This document shows positions 35,543 through 48,200 of a DNA stretch of 64,000 nucleotides, in pieces (the stretch's first letter is position 1; each line of letters opens with the position of its first letter). The DNA lies in contig CAJNOP010000014.1 in the NCBI GenBank assembly GCA_905250075.1, forward strand, positions 2,921,848 through 2,985,847, in the 5' to 3' direction. The translations under genes and the position numbers were made by a program. Source of the stretch: Rotaria sp. Silwood1 (Eukaryota > Rotifera > Eurotatoria > Philodinida > Philodinidae). Below the pieces are notes generated by a model. The model was not told the DNA's origin and searched no databases. It saw nothing but the letters and a program-made list of their open reading frames with translations.

Positions 35543-35730
35543 TAGAGATCTGCGGCACAAACTTTCTCGTGTCCCGAATCCCGCTTGTCCCGTCCCGAAA
35601 ATTTTTGAATTGTCCCGATCTCGTTTGTTCCGTCCCGAAAATTTTTCGGAACAGTCCCGATTGTCCCACGGCACGGGACAAACGGGATTTTTCGGGATTC
35701 GGGCCTGCCCCACAGTACTCTAGAGATATC
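35541..35730. mobile_element. GC-rich fold-back element
   Basis: A compositional island in AT-rich DNA. The left half has repeated TTGTCCCGTCCCGAAAATTT-type units (twice). The right half reads as their inverse (CGGGACAAACGGGATTTTTC, then GGGATTCGGGC). Both outer edges carry CTAGAG. It abuts the AT microsatellite, a common insertion site for short elements. Open frames through it are spurious. Confidence 0.6.
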
Positions 35731-37500
35731 ATATGAAATAAAATAACCCTTTAAAGCTAACATATGTATATACGGGCAATGTCGTTCCTTAGTAATGTAT
35801 ACATCGCAAAATAAAAACGTTTATATCTCTAGGCTCAAAATTTTGTTTTCGCTAATTTTTAGATATCAAAAGTTTGTTGAGCTATTCTGAATATCTTGAA
35901 AAACTCAGCCCGATAGATCTTGATTCCGCGAAGTTATTATCGAAAAATCAGTAACAGTGATTTGACATAAGAAAGAAAAAAGCTTTTCACTGAGTGAGTT
36001 TCCATTTATAAATTCCGCAAGTTAGAACAGTATCTTTGAAAACTAAATAATGCATTTTATAGAGGACTTCAAAACCTCTCTGCAACAGTTTTTTTCCTGA
36101 ATATATTAGGCTTAAGAAAAAATTGAGTTTATTTATTGTTAGCGACATGAGTCAGTGCAAATGTAGAAATGAAAAACCTTGATAATCACGCGATAATAGC
36201 AAAACAAAAGTCTCGTTCTTGTACAAAAGTAGATCTCTAGAGAACTGTTTTTTTGGAGCTCAACTTGCTGAAAATCTTATCGTTGAATATGTGAACTTTT
36301 CTGTCATAAGGTTAGCGAATTATCACTTTGTTACAGTTCAATTAGATGTAAGTTGAAGAAGTCAATATTTTTACATATACTTACGGAAAAAGAGCTTGCT
36401 CAAAAACAAAATAATCCGTATAAACAATTAGAATTCAATCGAAGATTGTCCGATCCTGTTTTTGTTGATTTTCCCTATAGATGCACTTTCTCATAAAAAT
36501 TCATTTTCCAGAGATTCTAAAGAAATATTTCTACTATTTAGAATTAATTTTAAACTTCTTATACGTTTATAAGAGTAGCTTTTCGTACTTCGTCACGTCG
36601 CTAATAAAAAGTAAATCGTTTTCTTTTTTTTTTGAAAAAATCTAGGCATGCACTTGAGACAGAGAATTAGTAGCTTCAAGAATTATCTAAAGAATGTTGC
36701 TTCAATTTCAAGTTTTCTTTTAACCTAAAACATTAATTATTGCAAATTGACCTATTTTTTTTTATGTTGATTTTTTACTGATAACTTCTTTGAATAAAAA
36801 TCTCTAGTACTAATATTGTCTGATTATCTAGAGTAACTTAACATACTGTAATATATAAAAATTAGCTCTAGGAAAGTTTATTATCTTGAGATATACGCCT
36901 TTTAATTTTGTGAAATCATGTCACTAACCTATGATTTATTATGGTTTTTCTCTCTCTTGATTAGACTCTAAATATATCTTTTATTTTTTTATCTTTTATA
37001 TTGATAACATCAGGACTGAAATTAACCTTATGCATATCTTCATCTTCTATTAATATCCATTACATATTTAAATAAGAACATTCAATCCTGTTTTTTTTTG
37101 TCTCGCAATAAATATTTCGTTCGATTTCATTGTCGAATTCCGTTGTTGTTTTGTTTTTTTTTCACATAGTATAGTATATATTGTAAAAAGGGGAGAAAAA
37201 AAAGACAAGAAACGAAAAAAGTAAGTAGAAGAGTAAAGGATATTAAACACAACAATGAATGAAATGACAACATCTTGACGAACAAACAGAAGAAATGAGT
37301 GAACGTAAAATAACAGCACTCACAAACATCTCTATATGACAATGACAAGATACAATTTCTGAGACCAAAAGAAAAGAAAAACAGAAAAGAAAACATTGTT
37401 ATCTGTCAAACGTCATTCGTACAACCGTAGGATATTTGTATTTCTGTTTCTTATTTATATACACTAATTTTATTTTTAAAAAAAAATAATAATAAAGCGA

Positions 37501-39509
37501 CTATCTAGATGAATTTGTATTATACGATGTTATTGGCGTATATTGTTGTTGAAGAAATTTTGATGCAAGTAAATCTGGATGTTGTTTTACAACAGGACCT
37601 ATTTAAAAAAAAAAACAAGCAAAACAAAAGTAGTAAAACAACTGAAAAAAAAACAAAATTTTTTTTTTTTGTTTTCATTATTTTTACCATCTAATTTATC
37701 ATAATCAATTCGCATACTTTTATGTGTTTTACGCCAAAGTTGTACATCAAATACACAATAAACACCTGTTTCATATGTATCATATTTTTGATCAGGCATT
37801 ATATTTTTTATACGTGTTAACCATATACGTTCATCTTTATGATAACGCCAATCACGTTTATATAATTCATTTGCAGCTGATAATTGCACATAATCATTAC
37901 CAAATAAATAAAATAAAAAAAATAATGTATCTTCATTTAATGTTGAAAAATTCACTTGTGGTAATTTTTCACGTATTTGTATTCCCATTTGATATTCCAT
38001 TGGTACTTGATAATCAATTTCATATGCTCGTGCTTGATTATCAGAAAATGGAGAAATAAATGATGGATATAAATCATTCGTACTTTCCATACCTAGAAAA
38101 AAAGAAAAATATTTTTATTTAAATTTGTAATTTATTTTTTTTTTCTATGCTTAATAACTGTTAAAATTTTTTCTCTAAGTTCTATTATTCATTTTATCTC
38201 AAATAATAAATTTCTATAGAGATGAGTTTCATACATTATTAGACAAACTCTATTGAAATGAAAGAATGTCTAGATAAGTGAATTTTTCAATACAAAATAT
38301 CGTATTCGTTTTTAAATTTAAATATTTCCCCCAACAAAACAAAAAACTTTCAATGAGACTATCAGACTTTATACTCTTTTGTTTTTGAATAATGTGTAAG
38401 ATTCATCTAAAAAGGAATTTTTAATCACTTTGTAAAGTTCTTAAGTAAAATTAATATTAATCATAACCAAAAAATTAGATTTTCATTATATATCTGAATT
38501 TTTTTTGCTTTTGTAAACAAACATCAAAGATGATTTCTTAAATATTGTTCCTTTTTTTTGTTTTCTGAAAATGTTAGTTTCAACCTACGAATCATATTCT
38601 TCATTTCTATTATATATTCAATATCAGAATATTAAACTTTACAAATCAACCTACATTTGCATATAACTCTATATGGGTTTTTTTTTCAATAAGAAAGAAA
38701 CATAAAAGTATAAATTTTCATACTAAGTCCAAGTGTTGTTAAATCAAAATTAAGTAACATTGATGAATCTGGATTTTTCTCAGCTTGTTGAATCATTTGT
38801 AAAAGACCAACAAGACCATATTGATCTGTTATAGTTGATGATGGTAAACCATTTGTAGAATTATTTGATAATGTTGTTGATTTATTATTAACAGGTACTT
38901 GATATCGACTTATTAATGTACTTAATGCATCAATAGATGATTTAAATGATACAGGTGATTGTGATTGTGAATGTTGTGTTTGTGTTGAATTATATCCATT
39001 TGTTATTGTTGATGAAATTTGATTTTGATGATGTGATGGAATATTTAATGTTGATGATGATGATGATGTTGTTTCATGAAATGTATTTCGATGTGGTAAT
39101 GGTGGAAAATCTTCTTGTTGTAATTCAAACTTAGAAGCAAAAAAATAAAATAAAATTTAAATATAAGATTTTTTATTTGTTTTACATTTTTTTCAATTTG
39201 TGTTTGAGAAGATGATGATCCAAGAATATTATCGAAATGTGATGATGTTGTTTGTTGAGTATTAAGAAAATTTGGTTGTTTTAACAATAATTGTTGTGAT
39301 AATGTTGATGATGATGATGATGGTTGTCCAATAGTTGTCCATTGTTTTCCACCACCGATAGATCCAAGTAGGGATGTTGAATTTGATGGCATTGGTGTTG
39401 GTACTGTTGAAACTCCACCATTAGTGTTTACATTAAAAAAACATGATGGTGTAGATGATGATGATGTTGTTGATGAATTGACAGTTGATGCCAAATGTAA
39501 ATAAGACAT
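37501..39509 (-). CDS. CNOT2-like CCR4-NOT complex subunit
   Basis: Four exons on minus, 39509-39186, 39129-38724, 38092-37688 and 37598-37501, join in frame to 410 residues. The first ~200 are Ser/Thr/Gln-rich and disordered. FELQQEDFPPLPH (about 109-121) matches the DFPALP-type motif of CNOT2. QYGLVGLLQMIQQAEKNPDS followed by FDLTTLGLSM leads into the NOT2/3/5 box (about residues 245-385), with FGNDYVQLSAANELYKRDWR, YHKDERIWLTR, YETGVYCVFDVQLWRK and RIDYDKLDG. CNOT2 is a scaffold of the CCR4-NOT deadenylase that shortens mRNA poly(A) tails. Human CNOT2 is about 540 residues; the difference lies in the disordered part. Introns are 56, 631 and 89 bp. Confidence 0.93.
38093..38723 (-). other. 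Intron 2 of the CNOT2-like gene
   Basis: A 631-bp AT-rich intron in phase 1 (donor GTATGA, acceptor TTTCTAG). I see no repeat or nested gene in it. Confidence 0.8.
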
Positions 39510-40181
39510 AATGTTAAGAAAAACAAAAAAAAAAGAATAAAAAATCGAAGAAATTTTTTATTGTCTATAAAAAAATAAAAATATATATATGTATAAAGAC
39601 AATCGATGCTAAATATATATTTAGATGATTTAATATGATGAATAAAATAAGAAATGTTTAATAGTGTCGATATTTATTTATATTTTTATCTTCTATTTTA
39701 ATGAAAAATCTGAAAAAAAGTGATCATTAGCCATGGCAAAAAAAAGGCCCGGCCCGGATGGAGATAAATTGACATTCGAAGAAATGAGTCGCGACAATCG
39801 CTTTAGTTTACTGATGTTATTAATAGAAATTGAATAGATGAATTTTTGTAAAGAAATTTATAATTCATATCAAAGAATAGTATATTTTTCGAATAAAAAA
39901 AACAACATAAAAATAGAAAGAAAGACATGTGGCGACGTATTTATTCTGATTTGTTAGAATAATAAAACCATTCACATGAGTTTATTTTCGTGATTCGCAA
40001 AAGAAACGAATTAGATTTAATGAAGAATTTTTGATTTCGAGTTTCTGAATGAAATATTACACCAGGCATAAAAATAATGATATAATATTCTAATAAAAAA
40101 AAACTAACTTTCAAAAGTAGCATCATGTAATAAAGAAAATGAAAACGTAAACCTACGTATTTTTTTTTTATTATAGATTGA
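39510..40181. promoter_or_regulatory. Shared spacer between divergent CNOT2-like and cystinosin-like genes
   Basis: The 672 bp separate two start codons pointing away from each other, so both promoters must lie here or in unseen upstream exons. A GC-rich island GGCCCGGCCCGG at about 39747-39758 stands out in the AT-rich background. A splice-acceptor-like TTATTATAG lies six bases before the plus-strand ATG. I cannot name individual factor sites. Confidence 0.45.
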
Positions 40182-43112
40182 ATGTATTCAAAAATTCTAT
40201 CAATACTTTTTTTCTTTTTTCTTCTAATTAATCTAACAATATATGCTGACCAAAGTGTATCAGTAATCGCTTTTGAACCATCATATATTAGTATTATAGT
40301 CGGTGAAAATCGTTCAGTTACTGTTCGTCTTCTTATTCCAGACATAATTCCACCTGATGTTTTTATTGAATTTCTTTATAATGATAAACCTAAAGATACA
40401 CAAGGTTATATTGATATTTTACCAAATATAACATTTACTCAACAAACTGGTATTGATCAAAGTCGAGTAATTCTAATAGATGGTCGTCATCATGGACATC
40501 TTGTTGTAACAGCTCAATCACCACAAGTAAATATATCATCAACATATGATTTTCTTCTTATTGATATAGCACGTAGTAAAACATTAAATATTTTAATACA
40601 AATTGTTGGTTGGATTTATTTTATTGCATGGTCAATATCATTTTATCCTCAAATAATATTAAATTTTCGTCGTCAAAGTGTTGTTGGACTTAATTTTGAT
40701 TTTTTAGCATTAAATATTCTTGGTCATACATGTTATTCAATATTTAATATATGTTTATATACATCAGATGATGTTCAACAACAATATTATGCTAAACATC
40801 CACATGGAGTTTTACCTGTATTACTTAATGATGTAAGAAATATAGAATTATTATTATACGAGTATTTTTAATATGAATATACAGTATTGTTGTTGTAAAT
40901 ACTGAATAATGAGTCATCGAAGCAGCATCTATTGAGATAATGATTACACAAACATTCATGCTCACTGTAATATTGAAACATTAACTCTATCAAAATACTC
41001 TCTGTTGTGAAACATGATCTATAAAGAATATTGAAGTACAGAGATAGAAATTCCGCACTCATCCTTCTCCTCCCTACGGACCGTATATCGATAACGTCTG
41101 GTTATTATATATGAACTACGTTGTTATTTATATTTGTGGAGACTTAAGTAAAGTAATGAGAAAGAAATATGTCCCAAAATAGACAGAATAAAACAATCTT
41201 TTTATGATTAGTAATATCAGGCTACATCGTATTTTACATTTTAATCCAATAGGGATTGTGATGAGCACTTTTATTCTTACCAATCTTACTAGAATATTTT
41301 GAGAAAAATGAAAACGATGAATACAAGGAGTGTTCCAAAGGTTTTGAACCGATTTTAAAATTCATCGTTCTCACATTTAATAACAGTAAACTCTTTGAAA
41401 CTTTAGTGGATTACTGTACATACTTAGTATTACATAAATACAAAGTTCAACTCTTTCGCGCCGGGGTTTTTTCAGTAAAAAATGAGTTCGTATCCAATGG
41501 ACAATTAGTTTTACCACAGTGTGTAAAAAGCTCGAGCGTCTGGAAAGAAAAGTAGCTTTCTGAATCGCTGGAAATTCTGTAAGTCAATGATCTCTACCTT
41601 TTATAATATAATTTTTATATATAATTTTTATTAGAAGTATTTCAATGTATGATAGGTTTCAAAACATGGTACTACGAATAAACCAACAAATGCAATATCA
41701 TGCATGTAAACAGCACAAAAGAAAATGTGAATAGAATACGCATGTGTGAGAGTGCTATACTATGATACTGACGGATGGCAGAACAGGAGGCAAAACGCTC
41801 AAGTACAAGTCCCACAGATTGAACAAACTACTTCTTTCAATTTTTTAAGACAGACGAAACGAAGCATTAAAAGCTTCGCATTAGAAATGCATATTTACTA
41901 TAAAATTATCATCCCCATTGGTCTTTCTATCCTTGTAATAGATAGAACTCCTCAAATACTTGTATCAAATTGTACTTGAAGTCGTATTACTATGGGCATA
42001 TAATGAAAAACCCAGGCGTTCCATATATGGGACACCCGACGCGAAATGGTTAAAGTTTATACTTTTTTACAATCGATGAAAATCTGAAGCAATACTATCA
42101 TGAGCTAGTTTCTCGATTTTTTTCTATCATCTTATTTATTAAAAAAAAAAAAACGATTTCTCGAAATAGAAAGAAACTTACATGAAGTTATCAATGTTCA
42201 TGTATTTATTTATAATCTTGATGATAGTTGATCTGTTATGATTGAATGACAAATTACATTGGCAGAAATACAACAATTTGAGATAATTCAAACATGAGAT
42301 TAAAAACGAATGGAACATATTTAATGTTTCTTTATGTCATCAAATAATCGATAAAATACTAACACAATTAAAATTCATTAAGATAATAAGAAAAATAGTT
42401 CATCATATTCTTATCTATAGTAAAAAGTACAGATCTCAAATTATACTATGTATGTACAATAATCTATAAAAATTTCAAAGATTTTTGATAGACTACTTAT
42501 ATTTTCTTTTGATTTTTTTGTACATTTTTATTTTTTCGAGATTTTAAAAGTTCAAATGAAAAATTCTAGGTTTTATTCAGTGTTCATGCTGTTTTTGCAT
42601 GTTTAATAACTGTTGGTCAATGTGTATTTTTTGAACGTGGTAAACAACGTATATCATATATTGCACGTATTATTGGTAGTATATTAATTATTTTTTTATT
42701 TATATCAACAATAATTGCATTTACAAATCATTTATCAACATTAAATTTACTTTATTTTTATTCTTATGTTAAATTAGCTATAACAATGATAAAATATGTT
42801 CCACAAGCATGGATGAATTATAAACGAAAATCTACAGAAGGTTGGTCAATTGGAAATATTTTACTTGATTTTACTGGTGGTATATTAAGTGTATTACAAA
42901 TGTTTTTTCTTGCAACAAATTATAATGATTGGTCATCTATATTTGGTTCACCAACGAAATTTGCATTGGGATTATTTTCTGTTTTATTTGATTTAGTTTT
43001 TATTGTTCAACATTATATACTTTATCGAAATAATGAATTAACTACAATACAAACTAATTTTTCAACGAATAGTGACGATGAAAATACATCTATTTTGCCT
43101 GAACAAGCTTGA
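40182..43112 (+). CDS. Cystinosin-like lysosomal cystine transporter
   Basis: Two exons, 40182-40832 and 42570-43112, join in phase 0 to 397 residues. A signal peptide (residues 1-22, poly-Phe/Leu core) leads to a lumenal domain of about 115 residues with possible N-glycosylation sites (NRS, NIT, NIS). Seven membrane segments follow. The first PQ-loop is in WSISFYPQIILNFRRQSVVG and the second in IKYVPQAWMNYKRKSTEGW, followed by SIGNILLDFTGGILSVLQMF, nearly invariant in cystinosins. The protein exports cystine from lysosomes with protons. The vertebrate tail signal GYDQL is absent. Instead the tail ends DDENTSILPEQA, which contains an acidic dileucine-like ENTSIL. The 1737-bp intron carries a possible transposon remnant. 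Confidence 0.94.
40833..42569 (+). other. Long intron of the cystinosin-like gene
   Basis: A 1737-bp intron (GTAAGA..TTCTAG). It contains a pair of inverted GC-richer ends at about 41448 and 42056 (see the possible element). The only open frame of note, 77 codons at 41746, resembles nothing I know. Confidence 0.7.
41448..42056. mobile_element. Possible short transposon remnant
   Basis: AACTCTTTCGCGCCGGG at the left and, inverted, AACCATTTCGCGTCGGGTGTC at the right bound about 600 bp of intron. The end sequences are of a type seen in piggyBac-like elements. TTAA is visible at the right edge (GGTTAAAG) but not cleanly at the left. There is no transposase. Confidence 0.35.
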
Positions 43113-45282
43113 TTGAAAAAAAAAGAACGTTTTTTTTTTTTTGTTATTATTATTTTTCTATTATTATCTTGATGCCTTTGTTTATTCTTGTCATTTATGC
43201 TCAAGAATAAAATAAATAATCCTGTATAAAAATTTATTTTTATGTTCTCGTTTTCGTATCTAAAATATTTTACAGATTTAATAGAATATAGAATAAAAAT
43301 TGATTCGAAATTTGTCTTATGATTAGAAGCACATCAATGATTGTTTTATTTGATTAGTTCTAGCATGATAACGATAATAGCAATTATGTAAATGTAGAGA
43401 ACGAAAAGAATAAATTACATGAAATTTATTATTCACTGTAAATGACATGAAAATAAAATAGATTATAAATAGTTATTTTTTTTTTCTTTTCATTCGAAAT
43501 AGACATATTCTTTTAATAATATTATGAAAACAAGACAAAATTGTTCGAATCAAATGAAATCTAGTAAATTCAAACTTTAGATAATAGAAAAACTGTTAGT
43601 AATTCATGTTGCATGTTTATTCGTACTATCACCAGTTACAGAACAACTATCAATGTATCGACGACTTTTGTCTAGTTTGAGTCATTTGGGAAGGCTATGA
43701 CTAGTACAAACATGTTGTCAGACTCAATATAATCATGAAAGAAAAATTTATGGAAAAACGATTATAATGACAATCGTATCTTAACAATGATGCATTATAA
43801 GCAGACACTCGTACAAATCTTGTTATAGGCAACAGATGGAATTTAAAATTCACCATTAGTCGATGTACGTCTATTAAAATTTAGAATTATTGATATATTC
43901 ATTTAATCAGTAATCTAATGATTATTTTAATTTTGAAGTAAGGCTTTCGATTCTATCTGTCTTCTTTTCATACTTTGCATTAATATCGTAAAGAACATCG
44001 ATATTTTTTCTCTGCTTGTCAGCTAATACATCGATTCTTCAATTTTATTAAATAGACCTATGCAACGCTTATTTCCAAATCTGACTAATGTCAAACATAA
44101 GGAACATTACTAAAGCCTTGTTGACTAAATAGAAACTTATTGTATTATGTTTTATGCTTTAATAATTTGAAAATTAAGTTTAGAACTCGCATTTGAATAA
44201 TTTAAAAGCAGATGTACAGTATCCTCGTTCTGACCTTCTCAGGCGTACAGAATAGTCCATATGCGATCATACATGAATGACATATGATATCATTATGACA
44301 CTATATATCATCATTTACGCTATGATGACACATCAATTATGATATAGCCATGAATTTATTAATTGACTTCTTTGTTTGGTATGTAACTGAAGGTATATAG
44401 ATTTCGTTTTCGAACTCTCATAATATACTCTTAGATCGCACAATATGAAATGCCAAATTTCACTTCCGTTGATAGTGCCTCGATTACTAAGTTAACGAAA
44501 ATCATACATAGTTTTTTTAAATAAGTATAACTGTGTTATTTATCCGTTAAGTAAAAAAGTTTTATTCTAAGCTCATATCGAAGCATACAGTAGACAAACG
44601 ACTATATATGCTATTGTAGGATCTCAGATTGTGTTCTAAATTTAAAGATAATTCCACTATCTGCCTTTATTTTTAACTTTTCATAAATATTCTATAAATT
44701 AAGTTTGTTTTTTTTTTGTTCTATTGACTTGACTAGTAATCTTTCCGATTCGTCATAGATTCAATCACATGACAATCGAATAATTTTCTAAAGAAAAAAA
44801 AAACTTTCTTTTTTTGTATAATGATCATCGCTTTACTATCCTACATTTATTCTTAGTTGTTAAATTTCTTTTTTTTTTGTTGTTGTTGTTGTTTTAAATA
44901 AAGATAACAAGGTACAACTTTAGCGAATATTACAAAAGAAACGTCAAGACAAAGAACATTCAGCTAATCAACAAGAATTTTGTCTATAATTATTTTACTG
45001 TCACTGTACACAAAACACATTCATACAAAATTTAGTCACGCTTCAAGCATTGCCATTTGTCGTGTTAACAAGTTTAGACAAGAAACAAAAAAATAAACAA
45101 ATAAACAAAAGAAAACAACTGTTCAGAATGTGCATGTGTGATGATAAGAGACAGAGAAAGACAACAGGGGAATGTATACATGTACGTTTTGTTTTGTTTT
45201 TTTACCATTCAATTAACGCACAAGTAAAAAGAAAGAAAGAAATTGTTTATTTTTTTTTCTTTGTCATGGAATCTACTATTGA
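43113..45282. other. Convergent intergenic spacer
   Basis: About 2.2 kb between the stops of the cystinosin-like gene (plus) and the STK11-like gene (minus). It is AT-rich with homopolymers. No gene or clear repeat seen. Polyadenylation-type AATAAA lies at about 43206. Confidence 0.55.
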
Positions 45283-48200
45283 TCAAGATAAAGAACATAT
45301 TCGTGGTTCACGTCTATTTCGTGTTTTAGTTTGATGAATATTTTGACCACTTATTGTTTGACTACAATTACAATTTAATGTCGAATGACCATTTTGTTCT
45401 TGCTGCTGTTGTTGTTGTTCTTCATGTCGATTATCATGTGATGATATTATATTCAATATAGAACGATCAGATATTTTCATTTGTTCATCTTCATTATTAG
45501 TATTAGTATTATTTTCAGATATAATTGTTGGTTGATGTAATTCATTTAAATAATCATGCATTGTAAATGTTTGAAAACGATTTAATGCTAAACTAGGAAA
45601 TGGTAAAAATTCAAATGTACGTGGTGGTCGTCGTCGAAACCAATCATGTTGTTTTATTTGTTCTAATGTAAAACGTAAACGATTATCAATATGTAATAAA
45701 CCATTAATAAGTGCTGCTAAATGTGGTTCAATTTCATTTGGTATTGTATAAACACCTTTACCAATTGTTTGAAATAATAAATAAATATTATCAGCTTCAA
45801 ATGGTAAACGTCCTGTAACAAGATTATATAATGTTACACCACATGACCATATATCAATTGAAAATCCATTATATTTATCTTCACCATTAGCAATTTCCGG
45901 ACATTGAAATGCAGGTGTACCTAAATATGTTTAATTTCAGATCAAATAAATGCTACAAAAAAAAAAACAAATAAACTATTATTAAAATGTTTATTGATTA
46001 TGTGATACCTCATTGATAAAGATTTAAAATAGAAGAATCAATCGTAGGAAAGATTTGTGTTTTATTGCCATAATTTCTAACGAGGAAACTTTTCCAAGTG
46101 TTAATCATCGATCGAGCTCATATTTTGTTCATGAGTATCACTCGATGAGACTAGCAGAAGCCCGAAAAGATTCATCTCCATACACTGTTCTTCCGGAGTT
46201 ACGACCGTTTTACTGATTTTTCGACCTCTGGCAATGGTATTTATAGGGAAGCCTAACAATGGAATTTTGTCCATAAACAAATCTCATGGTCACTAGAGTG
46301 TTCTATAAGTTTCAGTTAAAATGAACGTTTCTTTCTCGAGATATTGAGTTTCCAAGAAGCTCGATTTTTTGACCTTTGCCTTTGGGATATGATCGTTCCT
46401 TGAAAATTCAATATCTTGAGAAAGAAACGTTTATTTTAGCTGAAACTTTTAGAATATTCTAGTGATCATGAGACCTGTTTATAGACAAAATTCCATTGTT
46501 GAGCTTTCCTATAAATACTATTGCCAGAGGTCAAAAAAAACCAGTAAAACGATCATAACTCCGAAAGGACAGCGTATGGGAACGAATGTCTTCCGGATTT
46601 CTGCTAGTCTCATCGAGTCTTACTTATGGGCAAAATATGGGCTCGATCAGCGGTAAACACTTGGAGAGGTTCCCTCATAACTGAATTTTTATATTTAGAA
46701 ATCGTTCGGTATTAAACTTATTAAGTAATAATAATAGTAACTTTCATTTTATATAAAAATAAGTTTAGAATATTTCATTGAATTTCTATCAGAATTACAT
46801 TCGAAATTATCTTGAGATTTGTAGAAAAAAAAAAAGTTAATTATTACTCACATTTCGACTACAACTTACACAAATTTAATTAGATCTCAATCTTCGGATG
46901 TCTACAACAAAAAAATAACCTACTAAGATTGCTATCTTTTTGTTTTTATTATAATAATATCTACCATAGTAGAAACAACTCACGATCATAGTTTGAAAAA
47001 AAGAATACAGAACAAAAATAATTCTACATATTTATTCATAAACGACGCACATACTATGAATATCTATTCTTCATATATCAATCTAGAAATGAATTAAAAT
47101 TTCGAAGAATAATCTATTAAGTTTATTCTCAAAAAACTAATTTATTTTCATAATAAAATTATATACCTTGACTTCGTTTAGTTGTATCATCAATACTAAA
47201 CCTAAACATTTAAGAAAACCAAAAAAGAAAAAAGAAAAGGATGTCGAAATCATTTTTGTTTTCAAAACTTACATATCAAGTTGTTCAGCTGTTCCAAAAT
47301 CAGTAATTTTTAATTGATGATCAACAGTTATCAATAGATTACCTGGTCTAAATAAAAAACAAAAAAAATATATGTCATTTAAATTCTTGACAAAATAGAA
47401 CTTTAGTCTATTCAATCAAGTACATAATAGAAATGTAAATCATTTGTTTTTACTGTTTAGCTATAATTTCTTTAGTTTTATTCTACACGTTTTCTATTAA
47501 CAAAACTGAATAAAATGATTTCACAAATCGAAAAATTTGTATACTTCAATATCATTCTGTTGAACTTCTTACTGTAATTGAATAATAATATCACAATCTC
47601 AAAATTATTCCTATCCTATCTTGTTGAATAAAAGAGATAGAAAAATTTTTCTCAGTCAGAGTATAGAATACAAAGAAAAACACTTACTCTACACATCTCT
47701 ATTCGATATTTTCTCAAACTAAACTATCATAATAAGTGCTAATTAACGTATCTATATTAAGACGTACGAGTTTCTGATGACAGATAAATGTATGAATTGA
47801 AAAAAAAAAGCATACAAATAAGTATTTGAGTCGTTGATGTAAGCATAATCAAATTATAACTATAATACGAAAGCAAAAGAAAAAAAAAATATCCGCCTCC
47901 TAACTTTTGATTTGCAAAATAAATTAGAAGCCTATATTTTGTCAAGGATTATTCAATATCTTTTTATAACATACTTTATATCATTATGAATAATAAATTT
48001 TGAATGAAGATATTCTAAACCATTAATTAATTGTACAAAATAACCATGTGCTTGCCATATAGGAAATGGTTTAATTTGTTGTTTTTGTTCATCTGTATCA
48101 AGCATATCTTGTAATGAAACAACACATAAATCAATAAATAAATATAATTTTTGTTTTTCATCATTTCGTAAAAAATCATATAAACGTATTATATTTGGAT

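Larger units (their letters stand above)
34997..37500. other. Gene-poor region with simple and fold-back repeats
   Basis: No supported gene. It holds the CA/AT microsatellite at 35471-35541 and the adjacent GC-rich fold-back at 35541-35730. The rest is AT-rich. The right end probably includes the 3' UTR of the minus-strand CNOT2-like gene. Confidence 0.5.

Noticed and set aside
35381..35763. Several overlapping frames of about 100 codons
   Set aside because: They come from the AT microsatellite (Ile-Tyr repeats) and the CCCG fold-back.
41746..41979. 77-codon frame in the cystinosin intron
   Set aside because: It begins on a non-standard start, has no known similarity, and lies within the suspected transposon remnant.
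46462..46656. 64-codon frame in the STK11 intron
   Set aside because: It lies wholly within one arm of the fold-back element and on the strand opposite to the host gene.
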